Position numbers and translations under genes: made by a program. The notes beneath the pieces were generated by a model. It saw nothing but the letters and a program-made list of their open reading frames with translations. It did no database searches and was not told the DNA's origin. A DNA stretch of 34,019 nucleotides. It comes from Gammaproteobacteria bacterium (GTDB taxonomy: Bacteria > Pseudomonadota > Gammaproteobacteria > GCA-001735895). Every line of letters starts with the position of its first letter. Within the stretch, counting starts at the first letter, position 1. Of this stretch, positions 9,433-17,978 are shown one piece after another. The stretch is taken from the NCBI GenBank assembly GCA_018669845.1, contig JABHSO010000048.1, positions 1 to 34,019 of the forward strand, given 5' to 3'.

Positions 9433-10689
9433 TTACATATGTGAGATTACAGCTTCACCAAATGCTGACGTGCTCAGCACGTTTGGACCTGACTGATCCT
9501 GAGCAAGGTCATAAGTAACTTGTTTGGCTTCTATTGCACTCGACATTCCCTTAATGATCAAATCAGCAGCCTCAGTCCAGCCCATGTAACGAAGCATCAT
9601 TTCAGCTGATAAAATCAATGAGCCAGGATTTACTTTATTTAATCCTGTGTATTTGGGAGCAGTACCATGAGTTGCTTCAAAAACACCTACTGTGTCCGCA
9701 ATATTTGCACCGGGAGCAATACCAATACCGCCTACCTGGGCTGCCAGGGCATCTGAAACATAATCACCATTCAGATTGAGAGTAGCAATAACATCGTACT
9801 CACTCGGGCGAAGAAGAATCTGTTGTAAGAAATTATCAGCAATGACATCTTTTACCGTGATTGTTTTACCCGTTTTAGGATTGCTAAATTCACACCAGGG
9901 GCCTTCACCGATTAATGTAGCTCCATACTCTTCTTTAGCCAGCTCATAACCCCAGTTGCGAAATCCACCTTCGGTGAATTTCATGATATTACCTTTATGC
10001 ACCAGTGTTACTGAATCACGATCATTATCCACGGCATATTTCATGGCCTTACGAATTAAACGCTTTGAACCTTCAGATGAAACTGGCTTGATACCAATAC
10101 CAGAAGTCTCAGGAAAGCGAATGCTGGTCACGCCCATTTCTTCAGTTAAAAATTTGATTACCTTTTTAACATCGTCAGAACCGGATTCCCACTCAATGCC
10201 TGCATAGATATCTTCTGTATTTTCACGGTGGATAACCATTTCAGTGTCTTGTGGTCGCTTTAGAGGAGTTTCAATGCCATCAAAATATCTAACAGGTCTG
10301 ACACAGGCATACAAATCAAGTTTTTGACGGATAGCAACATTAAGCGAGCGCATACCGCCACCTATAGGTGTTGTTAAAGGACCTTTGATAGAAACTATAT
10401 ATTCTTCCATGGCATTAAGACTTTCTTCTGGTAGCCATTCATTTTCACCATAGGTTTGTGTGGCTTTCTCACCGGCATAAATTTCCATCCAGTGAATTTT
10501 ACGGTCACCTGAATAAGCCTTGTTAACAGCTGCATTCACAACATCTTGCATCGGTGGAGTGATATCCGATCCTATTCCATCACCTTCAATAAAAGGGATA
10601 ATCGGTTGATCTGGTACATTCAGACTATTATCAGGGTTAGCCGTGATAGCAGTACCCTGTTCAGGAACAGTAATGTGTTTGTAGGTCAT
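9433..10689 (-). CDS. icd: Isocitrate dehydrogenase, NADP-dependent
   Basis: A 418-residue TCA-cycle enzyme oxidising isocitrate to 2-oxoglutarate and CO2 with NADP. The ATG at 10689 is chosen over a TTG six codons upstream because AGAGGA sits four bases before it and the length then matches E. coli (416). Motifs: [14 protein letters not shown] near residue 33, the substrate-binding loop [22 protein letters not shown] with Ser115 (the E. coli site of AceK phosphorylation, Ser113), [28 protein letters not shown], and the NADP-binding [11 protein letters not shown] perfect TATAAT lies 35-40 bp upstream of the ATG. No aceK is in the window. Confidence 0.97.
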   Translation of the reverse strand: MTYKHITVPEQGTAITANPDNSLNVPDQPIIPFIEGDGIGSDITPPMQDVVNAAVNKAYSGDRKIHWMEIYAGEKATQTYGENEWLPEESLNAMEEYIVSIKGPLTTPIGGGMRSLNVAIRQKLDLYACVRPVRYFDGIETPLKRPQDTEMVIHRENTEDIYAGIEWESGSDDVKKVIKFLTEEMGVTSIRFPETSGIGIKPVSSEGSKRLIRKAMKYAVDNDRDSVTLVHKGNIMKFTEGGFRNWGYELAKEEYGATLIGEGPWCEFSNPKTGKTITVKDVIADNFLQQILLRPSEYDVIATLNLNGDYVSDALAAQVGGIGIAPGANIADTVGVFEATHGTAPKYTGLNKVNPGSLILSAEMMLRYMGWTEAADLIIKGMSSAIEAKQVTYDLAQDQSGPNVLSTSAFGEAVISHM

Positions 10690-10723
10690 AAATTCCTCTG
10701 ACAGCAATAATTTAGAGCGCAGA

Positions 10724-10729
10724 ATTATA
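10724..10729 (-). promoter_or_regulatory. Candidate -10 element of icd
   Basis: On the minus strand TATAAT occurs 34-40 bases before the icd ATG, with TG directly in front (AGTGTATAAT). The region 16-18 bp further upstream gives only a poor -35 match (TTACTG at 10752-10747). The assignment rests on the perfect -10 and on position. The rest of the 10690-10934 gap is AT-rich and holds only this and the cspD terminator. Confidence 0.45.
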
Positions 10730-10873
10730 CACTATGATTTCAGGCTCAGTAAGAAACAAAGGCCTAATAAATTATTTATGATGTTTTTTAGTGATAATTA
10801 GGTTAAATATAAATATTTAACTGATTTAAATTATTCACAAATTTTAAGTATGAATAGGGTTGATGAAGTGGGA

Positions 10874-10906
10874 TTTAAAAATCGAAGAGTAAAATTACTC
10901 TTCGAT
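10874..10906 (-). terminator. Intrinsic terminator of cspD
   Basis: A perfect 12-bp inverted repeat, ATCGAAGAGTAA (10881-10892) and TTACTCTTCGAT (10895-10906), starts 29 bp after the cspD stop. On the minus strand it is followed directly by TTTTTAAATCC. The stem plus T-run is a standard factor-independent terminator for cspD and lies upstream of the icd promoter region. Confidence 0.85.
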
Positions 10907-10934
10907 AAATTCTGGGAAGGATTATTGCTACAGA

Positions 10935-11147
10935 TCAGTTATTGACTGATCGAATATTTTGCGCCTGTAAACCTTTCGGACCTTCATCGATATCAAATTC
11001 AATCTTTTGGCCAGAAGTTAGCTTTCTATAGCCGTCCATCTCTATAGCTGAGAAATGGACAAATATATCATCCTCTTCGTTTTCGTCCGTATTACAAAAT
11101 CCGTAACCTTTTACGTTACTAAACCATTTCACTGTACCTGTGGTCAT
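10935..11147 (-). CDS. cspD: Cold-shock-domain protein, CspD-like
   Basis: A 70-residue single cold-shock domain that binds single-stranded nucleic acid. The two RNA-binding motifs are KGYGFC (RNP1, residues 13-18) and DIFVHFSAI (RNP2, about 27-35). E. coli CspD inhibits DNA replication in stationary phase. The CspD name rests on its position divergent from clpS-clpA, as in E. coli; on sequence alone any Csp paralogue is possible. GAGGT lies seven bases before the ATG. A promoter candidate on the minus strand is TTGCTT (11260-11255), a 16-bp spacer and TATGAT (11238-11233), giving an 80-nt leader as is common for csp genes. Confidence 0.88.
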   Translation of the reverse strand: MTTGTVKWFSNVKGYGFCNTDENEEDDIFVHFSAIEMDGYRKLTSGQKIEFDIDEGPKGLQAQNIRSVNN

Positions 11148-11232
11148 AACTTTACCTCAATGTTTGTGTTGCTGCCTGCTTTTAGACAGGTGTTCCAATA
11201 TTTTAATTATTTTAGTTATAATGCCAGTCATT

Positions 11233-11260
11233 ATCATAGAATATTTCACCGCATAAGCAA
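11233..11260 (-). promoter_or_regulatory. Candidate cspD promoter
   Basis: Minus-strand TTGCTT (11260-11255) and TATGAT (11238-11233) are separated by 16 bp. The -10 matches five of six consensus positions and the -35 three of six. It would produce a leader of about 80 nt before cspD. Assigned by pattern and position only. Confidence 0.35.
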
Positions 11261-11323
11261 TATGTTAGCATGAAAAAAAACTAGCTTTCTTGTAATTTAT
11301 TCGCTTTATTTGCCCTCCATGAG

Positions 11324-11352
11324 TTGAAAACATTAACACAAGTTATTATGTT
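11324..11352 (+). promoter_or_regulatory. Candidate clpS-clpA promoter
   Basis: TTGAAA (11324-11329), a 17-bp spacer and TATGTT (11347-11352) stand 42 bp before the clpS ATG. The -35 matches four or five consensus positions and the -10 four. It is the best-spaced pair in the cspD-clpS gap, but the region is AT-rich and such matches arise by chance. Confidence 0.3.
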
Positions 11353-11393
11353 GATAGTTGAAACATTTTTATCCCAAACACAGGATTTTTTGC

Positions 11394-11708
11394 ATGAGTC
11401 AGCAGTCTGACGACGACGATACAGTTTTATTAGAACAAACGAAGCCTAAACTTAAGAAACCACCTTTGTTTAAAGTTGTGTTGATTAATGATGATTATAC
11501 ACCGATGGAATTTGTGGTTAATATTCTCGAATCCATCTTTAATCATGATCGTGAGCAGGCTACGCAAATAATGCTGCATGTGCATAAACTGGGTAAAGGT
11601 GTCTGCGGAATTTTCACCAAAGATATCGCTGAAACAAAAGTCATTCAGGTGAATAACTTTGCACGGGAAAATAAACACCCCCTAATGTGTGAGATGGAAG
11701 AAGCCTGA
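11394..11708 (+). CDS. clpS: ClpS, N-degron adaptor of ClpAP
   Basis: A 104-residue adaptor that binds N-end-rule substrates and delivers them to ClpA. The ATG at 11394 is preferred over a TTG 36 bp upstream: it follows CAGGA at suitable distance and gives the family length (E. coli 106). The acidic flexible N-terminus (SQQSDDDDT) leads to the core [21 protein letters not shown], whose Asn32-Asp33-Asp34 and Met38 shape the N-degron pocket, followed by [23 protein letters not shown]. clpA follows after 55 bp, as an operon. Confidence 0.96.
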   Translation: MSQQSDDDDTVLLEQTKPKLKKPPLFKVVLINDDYTPMEFVVNILESIFNHDREQATQIMLHVHKLGKGVCGIFTKDIAETKVIQVNNFARENKHPLMCEMEEA

Positions 11709-11763
11709 GTGCAATCTACAAAATTTGGGTCTATAGTTAAGGTAACGAAATATACAGGTTGTT

Positions 11764-14031
11764 ATGTTAAATAAAGAATTAGAGCTTTCGCTAAATCAGG
11801 CCTTTCTCGACGCTAAAGAGAAAAGGCATGAGTTTATTACGGTTGAACATATTCTATTGATGTTAACCGAAAATGCTTCAGCAATTGCGGTATTACACGC
11901 CTGTGGTGCCGATATCAAAAGATTACGTGATGATTTGCTGATGTTTGTCGACCAAAATACACCTATCCTGTTAAGCGATGATGATCGGGAAACTCAACCT
12001 ACCCTTGGTTTTCAGCGCGTATTACAACGAGCCCTTTTCCATGTTCAGTCATCAGGGCAGGGTGAGGTTTCAGGTGCTAATGTTCTGGTTGCTATCTTCT
12101 CTGAGCAGGATTCTCATGCTGTCTTTCTACTGCACTCTCAGGATATAGAAAGACTGGATATTACGAACTATCTATCTCATGGAATTTCCCGTCTTGATGA
12201 GTCTATGCATGAAGATGTATTTTCTACAGAAAGTGAAACTTTTACCGAAGAACCCGCAAAAGAAAAACCTCTGGAAGCTTTTGCCACCAACCTCAACGAA
12301 ATGGCATTAGCCGGTAATATTGACCCTCTGGTTGGGCGCGAAGAAGAAGTTGAAAGAGTTGTTCAGACTCTTTGCCGACGACGTAAAAATAATCCTCTGC
12401 TGGTCGGTGAAGCAGGTGTGGGTAAAACAGCTATCGCTGAAGGTCTTGCACGTAAAATTATTGAAGAATCTGTACCTGATATATTGCTGGATGCCACTAT
12501 CTATTCATTAGATCTAGGTGCTCTGGTAGCGGGTACAAAATATAGGGGCGACTTTGAAAAACGTTTAAAAGCCGTTATTAAACAATTGAAAGAAGAACCT
12601 CATGCTGTTTTATTCATCGATGAGATTCATACCATTATTGGCGCAGGTTCTGCCTCTGGTGGCGTTATGGATGCCTCAAACCTGATAAAACCCGTTTTAG
12701 CCAATGGCGAAATGAAATGTATAGGTTCAACCACTTATCAGGAATACCGTGGCGTTTTTGAAAAAGATCGTGCACTGGCCAGACGATTTCAGAAAATTGA
12801 TGTTCCTGAACCCACTATAGAAGAAACCTTCCAGATATTAAAAGGCCTGAAAAGCAGGTTCGAAGAACATCATGAAGTTAAATACACCATTCAGGCATTA
12901 AAGAAAGCTGCAGAATTATCTGCTCGTTACATAAATGATCGACACTTACCCGATAAAGCTATTGATGTTATCGATGAAGCGGGTGCGAAACGCAGAATTT
13001 TACCTGAAAAACAACGAAAAAAGACAATCGGTATTCATGATATTGAATTTATTGTTTCTCGAATTGCGCGTATACCTTCATCAACAGTAAATACGGCTGA
13101 TATGGATATGCTTAAGAATTTGAGTAAAAACTTATCCAGAGTTGTTTTTGGTCAAGATAAAGCGATAAAAACTCTCGACGCAGCTATTAAAATGTCTCGT
13201 TCAGGTTTAGGGCGTGATCAGAAGCCTGTTGGTTCTTTTCTTTTTGCAGGTCCTACCGGTGTCGGAAAAACTGAAGTATGTAAACAACTGGCTACTATTA
13301 TGGGAGTAGAGCTTATCCGCTTTGATATGTCTGAATACATGGAAAGGCATACGGTTTCAAGACTGATCGGCGCTCCTCCTGGATACGTGGGATTTGATCA
13401 GGGCGGCTTATTAACTGAAGAAGTTCTCAAACATCCTTATTCTGTGGTATTACTCGATGAAATTGAAAAAGCTCATCCTGATGTTTTCAACCTGTTATTA
13501 CAGATCATGGATAATGGAACCCTGACCGACAATAACGGTAGAAAAGCTGATTTTAGGAATGTAATTCTTGTAATGACAACTAATGCCGGTGCCGACCTTA
13601 TTAGTAGAAGTAGCATGGGATTTACCCTTCAGGATAATAGCTCTGATGCCGGTGAAGCAATTAAGAAAATATTTACACCCGAATTCAGAAACCGCCTGGA
13701 TGCCACGATTCATTTTGATGCGTTAGATTCAAAAGTTATTCTGAATGTGGTTGATAAATTCCTGATAGAGCTTGAAGCTCAACTGGAAGCTAAAAAAGTA
13801 ACCATGATTATTTCAGATGCTGCCAGAACTTATCTTGCTGAAAAAGGCTACGACCCCAAGATGGGAGCAAGGCCAATGGCAAGAGTGATTCAGGATGAAA
13901 TCAAACAGATTCTAGCTGATGAGCTACTGTTTGGTGATTTATCTGAAGGTGGTGAAGTGAGAATCGATGTAGAAAAAGGCATACTTGTTTGCCATTCAAA
14001 ATCGACTGTCGAGGAAAAAGCAAAAGCGTAA
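11764..14031 (+). CDS. clpA: ClpA, ATP-dependent protease unfoldase
   Basis: A 755-residue AAA+ unfoldase that forms a hexamer on ClpP. The double Clp N-domain is residues 1-145. The first AAA module has Walker A GEAGVGKT (215-222) and Walker B VLFIDEIH; the second has GPTGVGKT (496-503) and [13 protein letters not shown]. The arginine-finger region ends in [10 protein letters not shown]. The ClpP-docking loop reads Met618-Gly619-Phe620, where E. coli ClpA has IGL; this still fits the family pattern hydrophobic-Gly-(Phe/Leu). Length is that of E. coli (758). It is translated from an ATG 55 bp after clpS. clpP is not in the window. A 6-bp CCCTGG/CCAGGG hairpin without T-run follows at 14040-14058. 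Confidence 0.98.
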   Translation: MLNKELELSLNQAFLDAKEKRHEFITVEHILLMLTENASAIAVLHACGADIKRLRDDLLMFVDQNTPILLSDDDRETQPTLGFQRVLQRALFHVQSSGQGEVSGANVLVAIFSEQDSHAVFLLHSQDIERLDITNYLSHGISRLDESMHEDVFSTESETFTEEPAKEKPLEAFATNLNEMALAGNIDPLVGREEEVERVVQTLCRRRKNNPLLVGEAGVGKTAIAEGLARKIIEESVPDILLDATIYSLDLGALVAGTKYRGDFEKRLKAVIKQLKEEPHAVLFIDEIHTIIGAGSASGGVMDASNLIKPVLANGEMKCIGSTTYQEYRGVFEKDRALARRFQKIDVPEPTIEETFQILKGLKSRFEEHHEVKYTIQALKKAAELSARYINDRHLPDKAIDVIDEAGAKRRILPEKQRKKTIGIHDIEFIVSRIARIPSSTVNTADMDMLKNLSKNLSRVVFGQDKAIKTLDAAIKMSRSGLGRDQKPVGSFLFAGPTGVGKTEVCKQLATIMGVELIRFDMSEYMERHTVSRLIGAPPGYVGFDQGGLLTEEVLKHPYSVVLLDEIEKAHPDVFNLLLQIMDNGTLTDNNGRKADFRNVILVMTTNAGADLISRSSMGFTLQDNSSDAGEAIKKIFTPEFRNRLDATIHFDALDSKVILNVVDKFLIELEAQLEAKKVTMIISDAARTYLAEKGYDPKMGARPMARVIQDEIKQILADELLFGDLSEGGEVRIDVEKGILVCHSKSTVEEKAKA

Positions 14032-14082
14032 TGTATCTTCCCTGGTATGTTTCCAGGGATTCTAAGTTAATGTGTGATAGTT

Positions 14083-14301
14083 TTATCTTTCGCGAAAAGT
14101 AATACGTCCCTTAGATAGATCATAAGGCGTTAATTCAACAGTTACATTATCACCAGTGAGTATACGTATGTAATGTTTGCGCATTTTTCCGGAAATATGG
14201 GCAGTTACAACGTGTCCATTTTCAAGTTCAACTCGAAACATAGTATTAGGTAAGGTATCAATAACCGTTCCCTGCATTTCAATGTGATCGCCTTTTGGCA
14301 T
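14083..14301 (-). CDS. infA: Translation initiation factor IF-1
   Basis: A 72-residue S1/OB-fold protein that occupies the ribosomal A site during initiation. The sequence is close to E. coli IF-1 throughout, for example [16 protein letters not shown] and the C-terminal [17 protein letters not shown] lies nine bases before the ATG. It converges with clpA, as in many gammaproteobacteria where infA sits next to clpA. The upstream side faces fabD across a 217-bp gap that contains an 8-bp inverted repeat at 14342-14370. Confidence 0.98.
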   Translation of the reverse strand: MPKGDHIEMQGTVIDTLPNTMFRVELENGHVVTAHISGKMRKHYIRILTGDNVTVELTPYDLSKGRITFRER

Positions 14302-14341
14302 TCTTTACAACCTGTGCGTTAAAAACCGCGTCATTATCCAC

Positions 14342-14370
14342 CTTTTATCAGGAATCGCAACAGATAAAAG
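14342..14370. repeat. Inverted repeat in the infA-fabD gap
   Basis: CTTTTATC (14342-14349) and GATAAAAG (14363-14370) form a perfect 8-bp inverted repeat with a 13-base spacer. It lies 41 bp upstream of infA on the minus strand. It could be a protein-binding site or leader hairpin of infA; nothing in the sequence decides. Confidence 0.4.
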
Positions 14371-14464
14371 AATCAACGTTGAAAACACTGTGAAATCTAA
14401 TTTTTCGAGTGTAAATCGTTATATTTTAAACAGCGTAATGTCTAATTTAAGTTGGCAGAGGTAT

Positions 14465-14493
14465 TTTCCAGTTTCGATATCATATGATAAAAT
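14465..14493 (+). promoter_or_regulatory. Candidate fabD promoter with extended -10
   Basis: TTTCCA (14465-14470), a 17-bp spacer and TAAAAT (14488-14493) stand 25 bp before the fabD ATG. TG at 14485-14486 gives the extended form TGnTAAAAT. Spacing is ideal and the -10 matches five of six positions. It is the best candidate for driving the fab-pab-mltG-tmk block. Confidence 0.5.
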
Positions 14494-14518
14494 GTACGTT
14501 TTTAGTTAATAAAATAGT

Positions 14519-15481
14519 ATGACAACTAGCTCATCAGACAGCTCTTCAAAAATAGCTTTTATTTTTCCAGGTCAGGGTTCTCAATCCATTGGCATGATGT
14601 CCGACTGGGGAGATTATCAATCCATAGTCGATAACTGTTTCAACGAGGCTTCTGAGGCTCTCGGTTATGATTTGAAAAGCATTATTACTGATGGACCCGC
14701 AGAGAAACTCAATAACACTGAAATCACACAGCCAGCCATGCTTGCTTCAGGTGTCGCCAGTTTCAGAGTGTGGGAACAGTTAAATACGCCTTCTGCTAAC
14801 ATATATGCCGGTCACAGTTTAGGTGAATACAGTGCTTTAGTTTGTGCAGGTAGCCTTCAATATACCGATGCGATTAAATTGGTTGCCGAAAGAGGCCGTT
14901 TAATGCAGTCGGCTGTTGCCGAAGGTGAGGGAGCTATGGCTGCCATCATCGGCTTATCAGATGAAGATGTGATCAAAGCCTGTGAAAGCGTGGAAGAAGG
15001 TATAGTTTCAGCTGTAAACTTTAATTCTCCCGGGCAGGTAGTAATTGCAGGCAATAAAGCCAGTGTAGAAAATGCAATGGATAACTGTAAGCAACTAGGC
15101 GCTAAGCGGACATTACCACTTCCCGTAAGTGTTCCTTCTCATAGCGCTTTAATGCAGGGTGCTGCGGATTTATTACACCAGCAATTACTTGGCATATCCA
15201 TGAAAATGCCTGCTTTTAAGGTTATTCATAATCAGAATGCAGGGCAGGCCGGGTCGGTTGATGAAATTCGAGAATTACTAAAACTACAGTTATTTCAACC
15301 GGTTTTATGGGTGGATTGCGTAAATAATATTAATCAGAACGGTGTTGATACACTGATTGAATTTGGTCCAGGTAAAGTTCTGACCGGGTTAACTAGACGT
15401 ATAAATAAAGCAATGACTGCTCATGCAGTTTTTAATCTCGAAAGCTTAGAAAAAACAAAACAAATTTTATCGGAGAAATAA
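14519..15481 (+). CDS. fabD: Malonyl-CoA:ACP transacylase FabD
   Basis: A 320-residue cytoplasmic enzyme moving the malonyl group from CoA to acyl carrier protein. The PGQGSQ oxyanion segment is at residues 17-22, the nucleophile Ser100 in GHSLGEYSAL, the catalytic His208 in VPSHSALM, and the C-terminal EFGPGKVLTGL follows. A 10-residue Ser-rich N-terminal extension precedes the usual start of the fold. There is no clear Shine-Dalgarno sequence before the ATG, but an extended -10 promoter lies 25 bp upstream. fabG follows after 6 bp. plsX and fabH, usual upstream neighbours, are absent. Confidence 0.97.
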   Translation: MTTSSSDSSSKIAFIFPGQGSQSIGMMSDWGDYQSIVDNCFNEASEALGYDLKSIITDGPAEKLNNTEITQPAMLASGVASFRVWEQLNTPSANIYAGHSLGEYSALVCAGSLQYTDAIKLVAERGRLMQSAVAEGEGAMAAIIGLSDEDVIKACESVEEGIVSAVNFNSPGQVVIAGNKASVENAMDNCKQLGAKRTLPLPVSVPSHSALMQGAADLLHQQLLGISMKMPAFKVIHNQNAGQAGSVDEIRELLKLQLFQPVLWVDCVNNINQNGVDTLIEFGPGKVLTGLTRRINKAMTAHAVFNLESLEKTKQILSEK

Positions 15482-15487
15482 TAAATC

Positions 15488-16228
15488 ATGTTAACAGATC
15501 AAATTGCACTGGTTACAGGCGCAAGTAGAGGTATCGGGAAGGCTATTGCACGGGGTCTTGGAGAAGCTGGAGCAACCGTCATCGGTACGGCTACTAGTCA
15601 GGGTGGAGCAGACAATATTACTACTTACCTCTCTGATGCAGGTATTAAGGGAAAAGGACTTATGCTTGATGTTGCAAATACTGAGTCTATTGCAGCTTGT
15701 TTAAAACAGATTACTGATGAATTTGGAACTACTGACATACTCATTAATAATGCAGGCATTACCAAAGATGGTTTATTGATGGCGATGAAAGAAGATCAGT
15801 GGGATTCTATTATAAACACTAATTTAAGTTCTATTTTCAGGATGTCTAAAGCAGTTGTAAGAGGTATGATGAAAAAACGAACTGGAAGAATTATCAGCAT
15901 ATCATCAGTAGTTGGTGCATCCGGCAATCCCGGTCAAACTAACTATGCCGCTGCAAAAGCCGGTCTGGTTGGGTTCAGTAAATCTTTAGCCAGGGAAATT
16001 GGTTCACGAAATGTTACTGTAAATGCCGTAGCGCCAGGATTTATTGATACCGACATGACTAAAGAACTTGGTGATAAACAAAAAGATGCCTTACTATCTC
16101 AGATACCTCTGGGAAGATTGGGCAGTGCAGAAGAAATTGCAGCTACTGTTGTGTTTCTAGCTTCACCTGCGGCAGCTTATATAACCGGTGAAACTATCCA
16201 TGTGAATGGCGGGATGTATATGGCTTAA
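15488..16228 (+). CDS. fabG: 3-oxoacyl-ACP reductase FabG
   Basis: A 246-residue NADPH-dependent short-chain dehydrogenase that reduces 3-oxoacyl-ACP in the elongation cycle. The cofactor motif TGASRGIG is at residues 10-17, NNAG at about 87-90, and the catalytic set is Ser140 (ISSVVGASGNPGQ), Tyr153 and Lys157 (NYAAAKAG), each two positions beyond the E. coli numbers. The C-terminal TGETIHVNGGMYMA is typical of FabG. It sits 6 bp after fabD with GGAG upstream of its ATG, in the same operon. Confidence 0.97.
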   Translation: MLTDQIALVTGASRGIGKAIARGLGEAGATVIGTATSQGGADNITTYLSDAGIKGKGLMLDVANTESIAACLKQITDEFGTTDILINNAGITKDGLLMAMKEDQWDSIINTNLSSIFRMSKAVVRGMMKKRTGRIISISSVVGASGNPGQTNYAAAKAGLVGFSKSLAREIGSRNVTVNAVAPGFIDTDMTKELGDKQKDALLSQIPLGRLGSAEEIAATVVFLASPAAAYITGETIHVNGGMYMA

Positions 16229-16387
16229 GTTTTACACTTAAAGTCATGTGTCATAAGGTTGCTATAACCAATTGATTTTAAACAATTAATAGAAGTATTT
16301 AAAAATGGTGGCATGTCTTGATGCTTTTCAATACAATAGCGCGTCTCAAACATGCTGAATGAATTACTAATTAGGAGAAACTCAAAC

Positions 16388-16621
16388 ATGAGCTCTGTAG
16401 AAGAACGTGTAAAAAAGATTGTTGCTGAGCAACTGGGCGCAAAAGATGAAGATGTAACAAATGCTGCATCATTTGTAGATGACCTGGGTGCTGACTCACT
16501 CGATACTGTTGAACTGGTTATGGCTCTTGAAGAAGAATTTGAAACTGAAATTCCTGATGAAGAAGCTGAAAAAATCACTACTGTTCAACTTGCTATTGAT
16601 TACATCAATAACAATTTGTAA
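16388..16621 (+). CDS. acpP: Acyl carrier protein
   Basis: A 77-residue acidic carrier that holds growing acyl chains on 4'-phosphopantetheine. The attachment site is Ser37 in [13 protein letters not shown]. The ATG at 16388 is preferred over one 12 codons upstream because AGGAGA (16373-16378) stands nine bases before it and the product then has the normal ACP length and start ([17 protein letters not shown]). The 159-bp gap after fabG is long for an operon and leaves room for an extra promoter, as acpP is usually highly expressed. A strong terminator hairpin follows. Confidence 0.97.
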   Translation: MSSVEERVKKIVAEQLGAKDEDVTNAASFVDDLGADSLDTVELVMALEEEFETEIPDEEAEKITTVQLAIDYINNNL

Positions 16622-16641
16622 TTGAGTTTTTAAACTCCCTT

Positions 16642-16677
16642 ATGCCGCTTAACATTATTGTGTTAAGCGGCATTTTA
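16642..16677 (+). terminator. Intrinsic terminator after acpP
   Basis: A perfect 13-bp stem, ATGCCGCTTAACA (16642-16654) with TGTTAAGCGGCAT (16661-16673), encloses a 6-base loop and is followed by TTTAATTT. It lies 20 bp after acpP. With only 78 bp left before the fabF coding region, it probably works as a partial terminator that lets acpP message exceed fabF message. Confidence 0.8.
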
Positions 16678-16719
16678 ATTTAGTGGTAAATAATACTAGT
16701 CCATTTAGAGGTTAATCCT

Positions 16720-17958
16720 TTGTCTAAGCGTCGCATCGTAGTTACTGGTTTAGGAATGCTAACTCCGGTTGGTAATACTGTTGAAGAATCCTGGAAGAAT
16801 ATAGTTGCAGGTAAAAGTGGTATTGCGCCTATCACAGCCTTTGATACCTCTAATTTCCCAGTCAAAATTAGTGGCTCTGTAAAAGATTTTGATGCTACCC
16901 AGTATATTCTGAAAAAAGATCTTAAAAAAATGGATCCTTTTATTCATTATGGAATTGCTGCAGGTCTTCAGGCTATGGAAGATGCTGGTCTTGAAGTTAC
17001 CGATGAAAATGCTGAGCGCATTGGTGTTGCTATCGGTTCAGGTATTGGTGGATTACCCGGAATTGAAAGAAACCGTGATCAATATGTTGCCGGTGGTGCT
17101 CGTAAAATCTCTCCGTTTTTTGTACCCAGTGCCATCATTAATATGGTGTCCGGTAATTTATCTATTATGAAAGGACTGAAAGGTCCTAACATTTCTATTG
17201 TAAGTGCCTGCACTACTGGAACACATAACATTGGTGACGCAGCTCGAATGATTGCTTACGGTGATGCCGATGTAATGATTGCTGGTGGATCAGAAATGTC
17301 TACCTGCCCATTAGGCGTTGGAGGTTTTGCTGCTGCAAGAGCATTATCAACTCGTAACGATGACCCTGAAGCGGCTAGTCGTCCCTGGGATGTCGACAGA
17401 GATGGTTTTGTTTTAGGTGATGGTGCCGGTGTAGTTGTTTTAGAAGAATACGAATTTGCCAAGAAACGTGGTGCTAAAATATACTGTGAATTAGCAGGTT
17501 ATGGCATGAGCGGTGACGCTTATCACATGACATCACCTTCACCAGGTGGAGAAGGCCCGGCACGTTGTATGCACAATGCTCTTAACGATGCGGGCATGAA
17601 TAAAGAAGAAGTGGGCTACATAAACGCTCATGGAACATCTACTCCAGCAGGTGATAAAGCTGAAGCGATGGCTGTGCAGCTTGCAATGGGATCACATTCC
17701 AAAGATATCGTTGTCAGTTCAACTAAATCTATGACTGGCCACCTTCTTGGAGCTGCAGGTGGCATAGAGGCAATTTTCTCAATACTTGCTTTACGTGATC
17801 AGATTATACCTCCAACTATAAATCTGGAAAATCAGGATCCTGAATGTGATCTTGATTTTTGTGCAAATACTTCTCGTGATGCAAAACTATCAGTTACATT
17901 ATCCAATAACTTTGGTTTTGGTGGAACTAACGGTACGTTGCTGTTTAAGAGTATCTAA
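16720..17958 (+). CDS. fabF: 3-oxoacyl-ACP synthase II FabF
   Basis: A 412-residue condensing enzyme that elongates acyl-ACP with malonyl-ACP. The catalytic triad is Cys164 ([17 protein letters not shown]), His304 ([11 protein letters not shown]) and His341 ([12 protein letters not shown]). The C-terminus [14 protein letters not shown] is canonical. Translation starts at TTG (16720): AGAGG at 16707-16711 is eight bases upstream, and the product then begins [12 protein letters not shown], exactly as in the family. No in-frame ATG exists nearby before the conserved [10 protein letters not shown]. pabB follows after 20 bp. Confidence 0.97.
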   Translation: MSKRRIVVTGLGMLTPVGNTVEESWKNIVAGKSGIAPITAFDTSNFPVKISGSVKDFDATQYILKKDLKKMDPFIHYGIAAGLQAMEDAGLEVTDENAERIGVAIGSGIGGLPGIERNRDQYVAGGARKISPFFVPSAIINMVSGNLSIMKGLKGPNISIVSACTTGTHNIGDAARMIAYGDADVMIAGGSEMSTCPLGVGGFAAARALSTRNDDPEAASRPWDVDRDGFVLGDGAGVVVLEEYEFAKKRGAKIYCELAGYGMSGDAYHMTSPSPGGEGPARCMHNALNDAGMNKEEVGYINAHGTSTPAGDKAEAMAVQLAMGSHSKDIVVSSTKSMTGHLLGAAGGIEAIFSILALRDQIIPPTINLENQDPECDLDFCANTSRDAKLSVTLSNNFGFGGTNGTLLFKSI

Positions 17959-17978
17959 TATAACTTGAATCACAGAGT

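Noticed and set aside
9956-10207. 83-codon plus-strand open frame inside icd
   Set aside because: Antisense shadow of a highly conserved icd region, with no protein features of its own.
14040-14058. CCCTGG/CCAGGG hairpin behind clpA
   Set aside because: Six-bp stem lacking a T-run on either strand. It may slow polymerase but is not a clear intrinsic terminator.
16225-16578. Minus-strand 117-codon Ser-rich open frame over acpP
   Set aside because: Antisense to acpP, with composition typical of a shadow frame.
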